Shown in pieces: positions 1 to 10,159 of a DNA stretch of 64,000 nucleotides. Source of the DNA: Siphonodentalium dalli (lineage: Eukaryota > Mollusca > Scaphopoda > Gadilida > Siphonodentaliidae). The first letter of the stretch is position 1. Each line of letters opens with the position of its first letter. The notes under the pieces are model-generated. The model saw only the letters and a list, made by a program, of their open reading frames with translations. It did no database searches and was not told the DNA's origin. Location: the NCBI GenBank assembly GCA_032622095.1, contig CP136067.1, positions 54,537,899-54,601,898 of the forward strand. Direction: 5' to 3'. A program made the translations under genes and the position numbers.

Positions 1-194
1 ACATGCATTAAATTACAGAATTGTTAACAAGAGCATCGCTAGGACATGGCAATATACGCCCTATAGCAATTTCAAATTGTACTACCGCAAAATATAATAA
101 TAATTTGGGCTTACAAAGTATATCTGATATACTCCTAATTTCAAATGCGAAAATGAGGTCAGTCGAAAAATGGCGGTAACTCATGTGAAAATAA

Positions 195-507
195 TTGGAC
201 AGAACCTATATTCGAACTTGGCCTGTAGTTTCAGCTGGGAAACACACATTCACCATCTTTGGTTCCGATCAAATAACCCAAACTGAAGTTATCGGTTTTT
301 GTAATGAAATTGGTCAAATTCTAAGTCTAAAAAGGGCCGTAATTCATGTAAATATAATTGGACGGATCCCATATTCGAACTTGGCCTTTATCTTTAGCTG
401 GGAAATATATACACCATCTTTGATTCAGATCAAATAATTCAAACTGGAGTTATTGATTGGAAACCAAAAATGTTAACAGGCGGCGGACAGGCAGAAAGAC
501 GGATATG
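195..507 (+). repeat. Two diverged units of the 'CCCATATTCGAAC' dispersed repeat
   Basis: Two head-to-tail units of about 160 bp share the core 'ATATTCGAACTTGGCCT', with 'CCATAACTC/TAATTCATG' upstream and 'AAACTGAAGTTAT' downstream. The block ends in 'GGCGGACAGGCAG', a relic of the GACGGACGG tail seen at other copies (6500-7165, 47230-47390, 49505-49745). It is non-coding; the ORF across it is a by-product. Confidence 0.7.
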
Positions 508-1452
508 ATTACATATTACAAATTTTTTTCTCCAAAAGGGCGTATAAAAAAACTAAGAAGATAGAATATAATAAAACTTGCAACAATGTTTTAATGTCTG
601 TTTCAGGCCAAAAATATCATGTGTTAACAATATTTATATGCGTACACATGCTTTTGATTCAGATTGATTGACATTCTGGTATACAATGACTGATGATGGA
701 GGAGGTGACTTACAAGTTTTTTGGGACCAGGGTATCAGTTCTTTGCTGATAATACTTTGCAATTTAAAAGAAAATTGATATGGGAATTCAGTCTGTTTCT
801 CGGACTTTCTCCTAAACTTATTTCACACATGAGACCTCTCCATATCGGTATCTGTATTGGATCAGCCGATAATTCTATTGAAAATATCGGCTATTATTAT
901 ATGCTAGCCTATAAATTAGCGGAAAATTACCGAAACGTAAATTGTCATACGTATATCCCTTATACGCTATTACGTACAGTCAAATACAATTTTGTTATTT
1001 CATTGTAGCTTTTTTGTTATTTCACTGTAGCTTGCCAAATGACGTCATGACATCATCACTTCAAAGCGATTTTCTACCTATCAGCTGATCAGTGTCAGAA
1101 ATTTGGGTCAACTAGGTGTTACTTTCAGTGTATCAATTGTTTAATTTGTTGACCTATTAAAAGTGAAAATGCTGCATAATTTTGCAACTTTTAGCATTAG
1201 TACTAGTATGGAGCATATAATAAAAAGAACTCCTATATACAGTTTTTGTTTGAATACCTGAAACATCTCATTCATGTCTGGAAAGAAATATAAAATTTTC
1301 ACTCAGCTCGTTAAAATTCGTTATTTCTTGCCAAACACTCATGAGATATTTCGGTATTCAAACAAAAAATGTAGGTATTCTCTATTTACCGATAACCTCT
1401 GTATCGTTACATCACTACAATGACCATTGTACATCATTATTATAGAATGGGT
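508..1452. other. Stretch without a recognisable gene
   Basis: AT-rich DNA with no supported exon. Bases 585-686 are a diverged copy of a dispersed sequence that recurs at 42246-42356 (shared 'ACATGCTTTTGATTC' and 'TTGACATTCTGGT'). A short imperfect inverted repeat around 1225-1385 contains 'CATGAGATATTTCGGTATTC' in one arm. Confidence 0.4.
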
Positions 1453-1456
1453 TTAA

Positions 1457-1832
1457 CCCTTTACCCAACAGAAGGGCCCTGTGCCAATGCATTCTCTTAT
1501 ATATGCGAGTCGACCATAGGTCGCCTCGCATATATAAGAGAATGCATTGGCTTAACACATTAAAAATTATAAAATTGTTAAAGAATGTAAGAAAAAATGG
1601 TAAAAAAAGATTTTTTTTAGGCCAATGCATTCTCTTATATATGCGCCTATGGTCGACTCGCATATATAAGAGAATGCATTGGCACAGGGCATAACTGTAA
1701 CTATCACAATGTGGTCAAGGAGCCGGTTCCAATGATATCCATATTTGTATGGTTCTATTGAGACAGACCGAAGATATTTTAGGCTGTTGAAGCTTTATTT
1801 GGCTGGTTTTGGCCGGTTTGTTGGGTAAAGGG
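1457..1832. mobile_element. piggyBac-type non-autonomous element (TTAA target) with two long hairpins, copy 1
   Basis: Terminal inverted repeats CCCTTTACCCAACA ... TGTTGGGTAAAGGG are flanked by TTAA at 1453-1456 and 1833-1836, the target used by the piggyBac superfamily. Inside are two about 70-bp near-perfect hairpins built from GCCAATGCATTCTCTTATAT and its complement, with loops around the GTCGACCATAGGTCG core. A second copy is at 19413-19754. No transposase is encoded. Confidence 0.85.
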
Positions 1833-2252
1833 TTAATGAATGGAATGGTCAGATCGTGTAATAAATATATGTACAGTAAATCCTCTCTAAACCGAACACC
1901 ATTCGGACCGGCCCTTCTGTTCGGTTTAGATGTTCGGTTTACAGAAAATCGCAAAACCATCGGAATATATTGCCGCCGTCAGTAAGATTTATCCAGTCCT
2001 TCGAATTTGGAAAACGTAGGTGCGCGATATATCGTTCGGAGCTTTTGGGATTTGCGCGCGCCTTTTTTGAGGGAACACAATTCAAATTAACATCGATGAA
2101 ATGATTACTGAATAAAGACAAACACAAGTATAATGATACACACGTATAATTCCAACAGAAACAGAAATAAGAACATATGTTTATATTGTACAATAGTCCA
2201 CATGATAATAACATCAACAATCCGGCAATCCTGGTGAATATGATCACGGTAA

Positions 2253-2576
2253 TTAATCGACTTCCGCGTCTGAGAGCGCATGCTCATCAGACTCGCTTAA
2301 AGCTTCAAACTCGGAAGTGGAGTCATAATCGTTACCGCAATCATATTGACCGGAATCCGACGAGTCAACCCTCTTTCGCTTTGATAGTATCGGAGTTTCG
2401 TTACCAGGTTCGTAATCAACGTCATCACTGCTGAGAAAATTACATGATGAATAGTCTTGTCGGCGTTTAACCATTGGTGTGTTGTTTGTTAAAATCTCGT
2501 TCACTGGTTGCAAATTTCGAGGTGCGCATTTGAATTTTCGGCGTGCGCATTTAATAACTCGCTGGTTTTTATTCAA
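2253..2576 (-). pseudogene. Acidic ORF in the Tigger-like element, possible transposase C-terminal remnant
   Basis: This 107-codon ORF has a basic N-terminal third (repeated RK pairs) and a Ser/Asp/Glu-rich C-terminus ending in ESDEHALSDAEVD. It points toward the left end of the Tigger-like element. Acidic tails are common at the C-terminus of pogo/Tigger transposases, but no DDE or helix-turn-helix motif is present, so the assignment rests on position and composition only. It could be a chance ORF. Confidence 0.25.
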
Positions 2577-2799
2577 TAAACTACAAAATAAAACATAAAT
2601 TGCAATAGATAAACATGCTTTAATAAGAAATATAATAAACCACCGTCCTGTAATTTTAGCGAATTAGTGTTTAGTTAAATTAGTTTGGACAATTGTTGTA
2701 AAAACAAAGAGTCCATTCCAACACAATAGCTGATGTAATAAAAGGTCTGTCGACCACAATGTCCACGAAAATGTGGCAAGTCGATGCCGCTTTGTTAAA

Positions 2800-3135
2800 G
2801 AAATTAAAAAAAATGTTGAAAAGTCGAAAAGGGTTAATAACTCTGTAAAAAAAAAAAAATCCATCATCTATATACATGTTGCACATCTCCAATATGTGGG
2901 TAACAATACTCTGAAGTTTCAAATATCTACGATCAAAACTGTAGGAGGAGTTGATTACACCATGAAGGTACCCTCATACAGAAAATAATAAAAAATGTTG
3001 AAATTTTCTAAGTCGAAAAGGGTTAATAATAACTCCGTCAAAAAATCATTTTTCCATCATCTATACATGTTGCACATCTTCAATATATGGGCAACAATAT
3101 TCTGAAGTTTCAAATCTCTGGGATGAAATCTGTAG
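2800..3135. repeat. Duplicated segment of about 200 bp
   Basis: Two tandem, diverged copies share 'GTCGAAAAGGGTTAATAA', 'CCATCATCTATA', 'ACATGTTGCACATCT' and 'CTGAAGTTTCAAATATCT'. The same family's 'TACACCATGAAGGTAC' end recurs at about 2955 and 3934, next to the GGAC tail. Confidence 0.6.
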
Positions 3136-3954
3136 GGCAATTCCATGCAGAACTGGACACAACCATCAAAATTTCAAATTCATTCTCATGTCATGCAATC
3201 TTCTTCATAGAGGGAAATTACTGTAATTTCATGACATAATGGACTTAAGCTTGGTTTGAGGCTGAACAAAATTCTTGCCTCTCAGTAAATGGTGGGGATA
3301 ATTCCCCAGATTTTCCCCGATTATCCTATAATTTGGGAAGCAGTGAACTTGTACCATTTTATAATCGTGACCAATGAATTGTTACCAAATCACTCGACAC
3401 TGTCAGCAGATGTGATATTCGAATGGGCCAGTAAATAAGATAGAAACAACCTAGCAGCATGACCATTTGAAAATTGTCAATTTTTATGTAACGTCAGTCA
3501 CATATCTCATCTATATTCTCCAGCCTGGCGAGGATTTTAATGATAAACCATCACCCATTTAGTAAAACCATGTCCTTGTAATGCAGATTTAGACGTATGG
3601 CTGGAATTATCAGATCGATCAATGTAACTTTCAGTGTGTGGCTTCAAATATTGTAATGTCAGTCATGCGTAACGTCAGTCACATGGGTGTAACGTCAGTC
3701 ACATGGCATGGGCATATAAATTATTACAAGCATCAAGCATTTATTGCAATGAAAATGCATTCGCATAGGGTTAACCTTGTTGTGTTTGATGATTTGAGGA
3801 AGGTATATAAAACTGATTATGCTTTGGCAAAATACACATTAATTGTGGGTGACATTAGACTTTGCCAGTGCCAGAGAACTGTCAACTTATATGTACCTTT
3901 CCCAAATCATCAAGCACATAAAATGATGATTACACCATGAAGGTACGGTACTCA

Positions 3955-4045
3955 AAAGTGTGACGGACGGACGGACGAACAGACGGACGGACAGAGCCCG
4001 TTTCTATAGTCCCCCTGAAAATAATTTTTTTGGGGGACAAAAACA
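3955..4045 (+). repeat. GACGGACGG tail plus CCCC/GGGG hairpin of a dispersed repeat
   Basis: A GACGGACGGACGAACAGACG run is followed by 'TATAGTCCCCC' and a short hairpin (CCCCCTGAAAA ... TTTTTTTGGGGGAC). The same arrangement recurs at 7833-7886. It is the 3' end of a dispersed repeat, not a gene. Confidence 0.6.
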
Positions 4046-4526
4046 ACGTGTCAATGCTCTAATTACCTGTGAAGTCACCATTGTTCAATCAGTTTGTGAT
4101 ATAAGCAAACATGTAGATCTATCTGTATCTGCATGTATCTGAAGGTGGTGGAGTGCAGTAACCAATTCTGGTTTAGGCGCATCTAATTAGACACCTGTTG
4201 TTTAATCCGTTTTAAAGCTTTGCCGATACAAAAGACCGCTAATTAAATTGGTACGCTTATTCAATAGTACGACAGTACATTACCTGTGTGCACGCGCGTT
4301 CGTCTGGTATTGCTTTCGGAATTTATTTAGAATAAGATTAAATATAAATACGGCAGTATCTTTTTATTGTCAGGCATTATATTCGTTTTAATTTGTAAAT
4401 AAATTTGATTAATGTACCAAGAACACTTCATCTGTTTGTAACTAACTGTTGTCACTGAAGGTGATCGAGGTCACACACAGGTCAACTCAAAAGCGGAAAC
4501 GTTCTTCCGTCGCTTTAATCGTTTGG

Positions 4527-4694
4527 ATTTTGGAGGTAAACATTAGTGTATTTGTTCACTTATGGACTAATAAAGCTGTCCGGTATTCAGAGTATGCTTT
4601 AAGCGTTCAGATTTTGGAGGTAAACATTAGTGTATTTGTTCACTTATGTACTAATAACGCTGTCCGTTATTCGGAGTACAGAGGTTTCGGCTAC
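4527..4694 (+). repeat. 84-bp tandem duplication at the Tigger-like right end
   Basis: Two copies start at 4527 and 4611, each beginning ATTTTGGAGGTAAACATTAG. They lie just inside the right terminal repeat of the Tigger-like element and probably represent sub-terminal repeats. Confidence 0.7.
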
Positions 4695-4865
4695 AGAGGT
4701 AATCATTAGTGACAATGCACTTGGGTAAATTCGGCACAGAACAATTCGTTCGGAATGGAGAGGGATTCGGATTGTAGAGGGTCCGGTTTGGAGAGGTTTC
4801 ACTGTATTGGACAAAAACACCATTGGTACCGGTAATACTTTGAGAGTTCATATAAATTTAAACTG

Positions 4866-5397
4866 TTACCCATAGAGCTGCACATGATTAGGCACAATCA
4901 ACAGAAGGGTCAACACAAATGTGGGATACTGCAATTCACTATTCAATTCAAGATATTGCCACTGAATGGTATTGATAACAAACAAGGTGAGAAATACACA
5001 ATAGCATTCTCTTTGAATAATTACAGCAGTATCAGTCAATTTAAATGACATGCGCCAAATGAAGTGTTGCTTGAGATGACATGACGCTATCACATGCAAA
5101 TAATACCCAAATTGTCAGATGATGTGTAACTTACATGTTGACGGGATTAAATCGAGTGTCAAAATTGTCCAACATCCAGAAATTCTGGCAGGAAGATATC
5201 ACTTGTCCATCAATAAGTTTAAGATTTCAGTCATTCATATCAGGGATCAACATTATTATGCGAACACACGCAGTCAAGTGAGTACTAATAATACCAATCG
5301 CTCGCAAATAGTTCAGTGGAAGACAAATGTTTAGAATATGCTGGAAATGGAATAAATTAATCAATAATATCACCTATTGTCACATTAGAAGACCAAC
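4866..5397. other. Intron sequence, nothing recognised
   Basis: This lies downstream (minus sense) of the last visible HORMAD exon. I see no exon with HORMA-domain similarity and no element ends here. Confidence 0.4.
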
Positions 5398-5462
5398 CTG
5401 TAAATCTCCACTTCACTTTCCTCATTGTAAGAGAATTTGAAGGTGTATGATTCAATGACTGT
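5398..5462 (-). CDS. HORMAD1: HORMAD1-like gene, coding exon 6 (last one in the window)
   Basis: The 65-nt exon has acceptor TTCTATTTCAG and donor GTTGGT. It enters in phase 0 and leaves after two bases of an Arg/Lys codon. It encodes TVIESYTFKFSYNEESEVEI plus Tyr, the HORMA-domain strand that in HORMAD1/2 and Hop1 proteins carries the conserved ESY-x-FKF motif. It directly continues the 27-nt exon at 8257-8283. The rest of the HORMA domain and the C-terminus would lie below base 1, since no further exon could be found here. HORMAD proteins sit on unsynapsed meiotic chromosome axes, promote double-strand-break formation and are removed by TRIP13. That is family knowledge; the identification itself rests on sequence recall. 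Confidence 0.88.
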
Positions 5463-5654
5463 CTGAAATAGAAGAAAAAGTTAAAATTGCATTTTGGATA
5501 CCATTGAAGAACCTAATTGGTTGACTAATAAAGTCAGTCATACGAAATAGATCAATGAGAAATTTCCAGGAAGTTAAATCCCAATGGTGTGCAGGTCAAT
5601 TGTGCTGTTGGTCAGAACATGCAGCTAATTCTTTAATAAAGAACTATTCTGACG

Positions 5655-5905
5655 CTGCTTTCACAGACCTGTGGCAAACGCATGCAGCTATTGAGTTATA
5701 GGTGCAACGTTTCGAACCATACATATATCACTGGGGTTGCGGCTGACACAGTTAAACGCAACTTATTTCAAAACTTTTTGAAATTGGATGCGTTTAACTG
5801 CATCAGCCACGACCCCAATGATACATGCATGGTTTGAAACATTGCGCCTAACCCGATAGCCCCATGCACTGACCGCATGCATGAGCTGCAGGTCTGTGAA
5901 AGCAG
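5655..5905. mobile_element. Palindromic (foldback) element of 251 bp
   Basis: Arms of about 120 bp start with CTGCTTTCACAGACCTG and end with its complement. Matching interior blocks include TGGGGTTGCGGCTGAC against its diverged complement GTCAGCCACGACCCCA-like sequence. It can fold into one long imperfect hairpin. It has no coding capacity and no clear target duplication. Confidence 0.7.
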
Positions 5906-6062
5906 ATTTTGCCCTTAATTAAACAGAAATATTCTCCAAAAAAAAGTGTGTTCCATTGTATGGACTTTAGCATGAGCTGCAGGTCTGTGAAAGCAGATTT
6001 TGCCCTTAATTAAACAGAAATATTCCCCAAAAAAATGTGTGTTCCATTGTATGGACTTAACT
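5881..6062 (+). repeat. 91-bp direct repeat, two copies
   Basis: Copies begin at 5881 and 5972 (ATGAGCTGCAGGTCTGTGAA) and share 'GTGTTCCATTGTATGGAC' near their 3' ends. That last motif also occurs in the large repeat at 21563-23893 (both arms) and diverged at 56400. Confidence 0.8.
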
Positions 6063-6130
6063 AAATTTGCTTGTGACACAGGACTTTCATGATGAAACAT
6101 TTGATGTCATGTAACTCAATACTTCATACA

Positions 6131-6246
6131 TTGTAATTGGCTACAGCAATCAGCAATGCTGAATCCATTTGCTGAAGCAAATTGGGCCACAGCAAAGGGT
6201 TGCGTAGCAGATTGTCAAAGCAAAACAATCTGAATTATGAGGGTTG
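6131..6246 (+). mobile_element. CAGCCCTC short element, degenerate copy
   Basis: An internal match to the roughly 120-bp family (GGCTACAGCAATCAGCAATG ... CAATCTGAATTATGAGGG) with eroded ends. See 42947-43069 for a well-preserved copy. Confidence 0.7.
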
Positions 6247-6499
6247 ATACTTAGATATCTATATGCCCTGCCTGTCACATTGTAAGTATATATACTAGAT
6301 TAAACAAATTGTGAATTTATCTTAGAAACATTGAATACAAATTTACATTTTATCCACACAATTTTTAATTCCTGTATCTTGTAATTAACTTCAATAATAA
6401 CTGATTTATCAGGAATTACCATATAGATAGAACCCTAATAAAAGGCCGTCCGGCCAGTGTCCCCCGAAAAAAGTGGCTTCATTAGGGGCATCAGCTTTT

Positions 6500-7165
6500 C
6501 TGAAAATAATAACAAGGACCCTAAAGGCTAAATCCGATACTAAATTTCAGAACAAAATGGGTGGATCGTACCCATATTCGAACATGATCTGTATTTCGAG
6601 CTGATAAACTCATATACCAAATTTGATTCATATATTATCACACAAACTAAAGTTATCATCCGGAAACCAGATATTGACAGGATTCTAAGTTGTAAAAGGG
6701 CCATAACTCTCACAAAAATGGGCAGAGCAAACCCATATTCGAACCTGACCTGTATTTTGGGCTGATAAACTATCATACTGAAATTGATTCAGATATGATC
6801 ACACAAACTAAAATTATCATCCGGAAACCAGAAATTGACAAGATTCTAAGTCGAAAAAGGGCCATAACTCTAGCAAAAATGGGCAGATTGCACCCATATT
6901 CGAACTTGACCTGTATTTCGAGCTGATAAATGCACATTCTTAATTTGGTTCAGATATGATCGCACAAACTGAAGTTATCATCCGGAAACCAGAAATTGAC
7001 AGGATTCCAAGTCGAAAAAGGGACACAACTCTCGCAAAAATGGGCGGAGCAAACCCATATTCGAACTTGACCTGTATTTTGGTCTGATAAACTCACCTAT
7101 GAAATTTGCTTTTGATCTAATAACTGAAACTAAAGTTATCATCCGGAAACCATTTCCGGACGGAC
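6500..7165 (+). repeat. 161-bp tandem array of the 'CCCATATTCGAAC' repeat
   Basis: About four units with a spacing near 161 bp. Each contains 'GATTCTAAGTCGAAAAAGGG', 'CCATAACTCT', 'AAAAATGGGC(A/G)GA', 'CCCATATTCGAAC', 'GACCTGTATTT' and 'AAAGTTATCATCCGGAAACC'. The array ends in GGACGGACAAACTGACGC at about 7155. It is a dispersed, locally tandem non-coding repeat. Confidence 0.85.
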
Positions 7166-7260
7166 AAACTGACGCACGGACGGACGGCACTACCAACATT
7201 TGAGGTTTATGAGGCAAAATTTTGATGAGCTAGTTAATTTATTGAGTCAGTTAAATTTTA

Positions 7261-7632
7261 TGAGTTTTTAAAAAAGTGCTAACATTCAGGGTTTATGAGC
7301 TCAACAAGTCCAGACACTTGAGAGGTTAGTCTAAAAATAGAAAAGTCCATCGAATGTGTAACAAATTTTAATACACTATTTCTAGTTTCCAAAAATAATC
7401 TACCACTCAACCAGTTAACTGGTTAGCATGTAAACCACAGGAAGGTAGTGTTGTAATACTCGAGAACTATTCACTACCCTATAATCCATGCTTGTATTGG
7501 AACCTCATTAAACTCATGTACAAGTTGATAACCCACAATCGATGGACTTTTCTATTTTTAGACTAACCTCTCAAGTGTCTGGACTTGTTGAGCTCATAAA
7601 CCCTAAATGTTAGCACTTTTTTTAAACACTCG
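7261..7632. mobile_element. Palindromic element with about 105-bp arms
   Basis: The left arm contains AGCTCAACAAGTCCAGACAC and TTGAGAGGTTAGTCTAAAAA; the right arm (7535-7632) carries the near-perfect complement. The ends read GAGTTTTTAAAAAAGTGC and its complement. No ORF or clear target duplication is present; it is a foldback or MITE-type structure. Confidence 0.75.
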
Positions 7633-7832
7633 TGTGTCCATAGCGAGGGACCTTCTGGATGTCTGTATATTATGAGGTTTTTTTTTAGGTGAGTTTATTT
7701 TAGAAGATAACCCCACATAGATCATTTTTTGGCATACTTCCTAACCTCTTATGGGCTTAAGCTCTTAATAATTATAAGCCCATATGCATAGACATACAAA
7801 AATTTAAGCCCATAAATGTCAATTTTCACGGA

Positions 7833-7886
7833 CGGATGGACACCGGCTATTTTAATAGTCCCCCCGAATTTTTTTTTCGGGGGACA
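7833..7886 (+). repeat. GGAC tail with CCCCCCGAA/TTCGGGGGG hairpin
   Basis: ACGGACGGATGGACACC is followed by AATAGTCCCCCCGAA and TTCGGGGGACAATAA. This is the same 3' module as at 3955-4045. A CAGCCCTC-family element follows directly. Confidence 0.65.
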
Positions 7887-8029
7887 ATAATTGGCTACGG
7901 CAATCAGCAACATTTGCAGAAACAATTTGTTGAAGCAAATTGGGCCCAATTTGTTGAAGCAAATTGGGCCATGGCAAAGGGTTGCCATAGCGGATTGCCA
8001 AAGCCAAACAATCTGAATTAAGAGGGCTG
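7887..8029 (+). mobile_element. CAGCCCTC short element with an internal 22-bp duplication
   Basis: It contains TTGGCTACGGCAATCAGCAA and ends GAATTAAGAGGGCTG. The segment CAATTTGTTGAAGCAAATTG is present twice in tandem. The left end is fused to the GGAC-tail repeat. Confidence 0.8.
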
Positions 8030-8136
8030 TAGATAAGGTCATCCCAGGTTATTAGGATAACACCATCCCATTATATGATTATATCAAGAATAACTTTTAT
8101 TCAAAATCTTCCAACTAGAGCAGATGTATACAAGTC

Positions 8137-8230
8137 CAGCCCTCTTAATTCAGATTATTTGGCTTCGGCAATCCTTTCTTCAGCAAATGGCTTCGGCATT
8201 GCTGATTGCCATAGCCGATTATGAGGGCTG
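8137..8230 (-). mobile_element. CAGCCCTC short element (94 bp) with 6-bp target duplication
   Basis: Ends CAGCCCTCTTAATTCAGA ... AGCCGATTATGAGGGCTG, flanked by CAAGTC at 8131-8136 and 8231-8236. It is an internally shortened member of the roughly 120-bp family and lies 26 bp downstream of the 27-nt HORMAD exon. Confidence 0.88.
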
Positions 8231-8256
8231 CAAGTCACTATAGTGTTTAAACTTAC

Positions 8257-8283
8257 ATCTATATCTTCTGGGTCAACATAAAT
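8257..8283 (-). CDS. HORMAD1: HORMAD1-like gene, micro-exon 5 (27 nt)
   Basis: The 27-nt exon, phase 0 at both ends, lies between acceptor TTCTTTTGCAG and donor GTAAGT. It encodes IYVDPEDID, matching the xYxxPEDP-type loop that precedes the ESYxFKF strand in HORMAD1/2. It joins in frame to exon 4b at 8900-8920 upstream and to 5398-5462 downstream. Confidence 0.88.
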
Positions 8284-8899
8284 CTGCAAAAGAAAATATA
8301 CTTTTATTCAAGGTTATTTGCATAACTTATTTAGTGCTTAAATTTTATCATACATACTCTTGTTTTTTAATTGTGATCCATCAAATGTGCCAACATGCTT
8401 ATCTTTCAATATATCTTCAACTACGATACCAGTTAAAACTGCCCAAAAAAGAACTGTACCAGTTGCAATTAATCCGAAAACTTTAAAACTAATAAGTGAG
8501 TACATAGTCACAGTTCATAAAATACAAGTAACTTCACACACTGAAGATCAATAGACAATTTCAAAAGATAGATACCACTCTTTAAAATGAAGACGCTTTA
8601 AAATTAAATCTTGTTAGGTTATTGTGCCATGTATTAAAAATCCTCACCCTTTATGCACTGTTATTGAATTTTGTGCATTTTCCACTTTGTACTTTTATTC
8701 TGCTACTTATAATTCTGTTCTATTATTGGGTATTCGGTATGCAGATAACTAAACATAAAAATGAAACACTGCATATGATATATTTGTTTCTAATCTCTAG
8801 TTTGTTCCTTGGCTAGACAACAAGTTTTTTTCTCCATTCCACAACATGTACAGTTGCTAGCCAAAAAGTTCATAATTCAATGCTCATACTAAAACTCAC

Positions 8900-8920
8900 C
8901 CCAATAATCAAACTTCTCAA
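8900..8920 (-). CDS. HORMAD1: HORMAD1-like gene, micro-exon 4b (21 nt)
   Basis: A 21-nt exon with acceptor CTATTTTTCAG and donor GTGAGT, phase 0 at both ends. It encodes LRSLIIG, which fills the gap between the '...LDKKY' end of the exon at 30711-30811 and 'IYVDPEDID' at 8257-8283. HORMAD proteins have an LRxLxLx segment in this position. I looked for this exon because the gap required seven residues; the matching phase and splice sites make coincidence unlikely, though a transcript would settle it. Confidence 0.82.
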
Positions 8921-9273
8921 CTGAAAAATAGACAAAAGATACTGATTATAAAATCAAATGAATCATTTCTACCAATGCACCCAATAACAACAAACATGCG
9001 GACACATGAGATATGATTTTATTCCAACATTCCAATACTGTAATGGGTTTTTAAAAATGTAGGTGGTCCCATACTACTTGTTAGTTAAACATTTCTTACA
9101 CTGGACATCTCGTGATTTATTCATGCAATTTGTACCGACAATTTATTGGTTATTTACAAGGTGCATGGTCGCTAAATGCTGAATTAAATTAATTATGTTT
9201 AAAATATTTGGGTTCTCTGGACCGGCCGCATCACTAAAAAGCCTGCTGCTTCATAAAAAAAATTCGGTCTTTT

Positions 9274-9916
9274 AGAGGATGGCTCTTTATATTTATGTAG
9301 GCCTTAAGTCTCAAAAACGTACCTCAAAATAACATATTTCAGCTGACAGTTGACCGTACTTTCCCATTGAACAAAACAGGTTTTTAAATGATGAGAGGGG
9401 GTGCCTGATAACATAGATATATTGTTAATGGCCTGACCAGTAAACAGTTGCTGGAACAAACAAATACTAGTACATGTAAATAGATAAAAAAAAATATGGT
9501 TCAATATAACTAGTAATGTACTACATAGTAGTATTCATACTATTTCTTGGTTGGGGTGTTATTTGGATATATTTATTTTTGGCAGAAATTCCATACACTG
9601 GACATAGGACAAGGTGTAAATTATAATGTCAGATTGACGCTGAAATTAGTGTATGATAGTTCAAATCATTCACTGTATGATCATACTTGGACATTGAAAC
9701 GACTATGACATGAAATATCCAAATTCATATTAGTAAATACGAAAAATTGATTTGAATGAAATGATAGAGATAATAGTGCACTAGAAATCTCAGTACGAGT
9801 GTGACAATACTCAGGGGAAAACCCCGGCGTTATCACCCTGTACTATTATTCCGCCCTGTACTATTATTAATTTTGTCCCCATTTTCCGCCCTGTACTATT
9901 ATTTGGCACACAAGAG
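9274..9916. mobile_element. Truncated copy A of the 14-19 kb pogo-like family
   Basis: Starts abruptly inside the element ('AGAGGATGGCTCTTTATATT') and ends at the intact terminus TTGGCACACAAGAG followed by TA (9917-9918). It matches 62633-63762 closely (minus the 480-bp insertion there) and, inverted, the left part of 14005-19039. It contains three copies of the sub-terminal motif CCGCCCTGTACTATTATT. Confidence 0.9.
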
Positions 9917-9999
9917 TATAGTCGGTTTGGAAAAAAAAAAACATATTAAAACCGTGTGTAAAATAAATATTATCACCTCATAAAATGGTTTCAACTTAC

Positions 10000-10075
10000 A
10001 ATCCAATACTGAGTTAAATACTTCAGCAGACCACTGATTGAAAGAAACCTTTATCGGTCGCTCCTGAATCTCCAT
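10000..10075 (-). CDS. Exon-like ORF with splice donor, duplicated copy 1, unknown protein
   Basis: 25 codons (MEIQERPIKVSFNQWSAEVF then NSVLD) plus one base, followed by a consensus donor GTAAGT. An upstream in-frame ATG exists at 10135, so the start is uncertain. Upstream in minus sense is CGGAAGTGCAAC, an ETS-type promoter motif, so this looks like a first exon. I do not recognise the protein. The same exon, with the same flanks, is at 63846-63921. This copy lies inside the 21.8-kb HORMAD intron on the same strand, so it may be a non-functional duplicate or an alternative promoter. Confidence 0.4.
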
Positions 10076-10159
10076 TGTCTTATTGTATCTTATTGTAACC
10101 AATGATGACAAACACATTTTGCATTCCTGTGACAAGTTGCACTTCCGAGCGGGTCTTCA

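Larger units (their letters stand above)
1874..4804. mobile_element. Decayed Tigger/pogo-like DNA transposon
   Basis: The left end CAGTAAATCCTCTCTAAACC and the right end (complement CAGTGAAACCTCTCCAAACC) are typical Tigger/pogo termini, flanked by TA at 1872-1873 and 4805-4806. The 2.9-kb interior has sub-terminal repeats of the same 'CTAAACCGAACAC' type, an 84-bp duplication near the right end, and a dispersed repeat with a GGAC tail. No intact transposase is visible; the acidic minus-strand ORF at 2253-2576 could be a C-terminal remnant. Confidence 0.75.

Noticed and set aside
700-750. Possible further HORMAD exon on the minus strand ending at a GTAAGT near 708
   Set aside because: A donor-like site is present, but the encoded peptide does not resemble the next HORMA segment.
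3960-4000. CRISPR-like or regulatory meaning of the GACGGACGG runs
   Set aside because: They are the tail of a dispersed eukaryotic repeat found at several places here; no spacers or conserved repeats of CRISPR type.
8360-8554. Plus-strand ORF with KTAQKRTVPVAINPKTLKLIS as a possible exon
   Set aside because: It looks protein-like in composition and ends near a GTGAGT, but lies inside a HORMAD intron on the opposite strand with no acceptor or similarity to support it.
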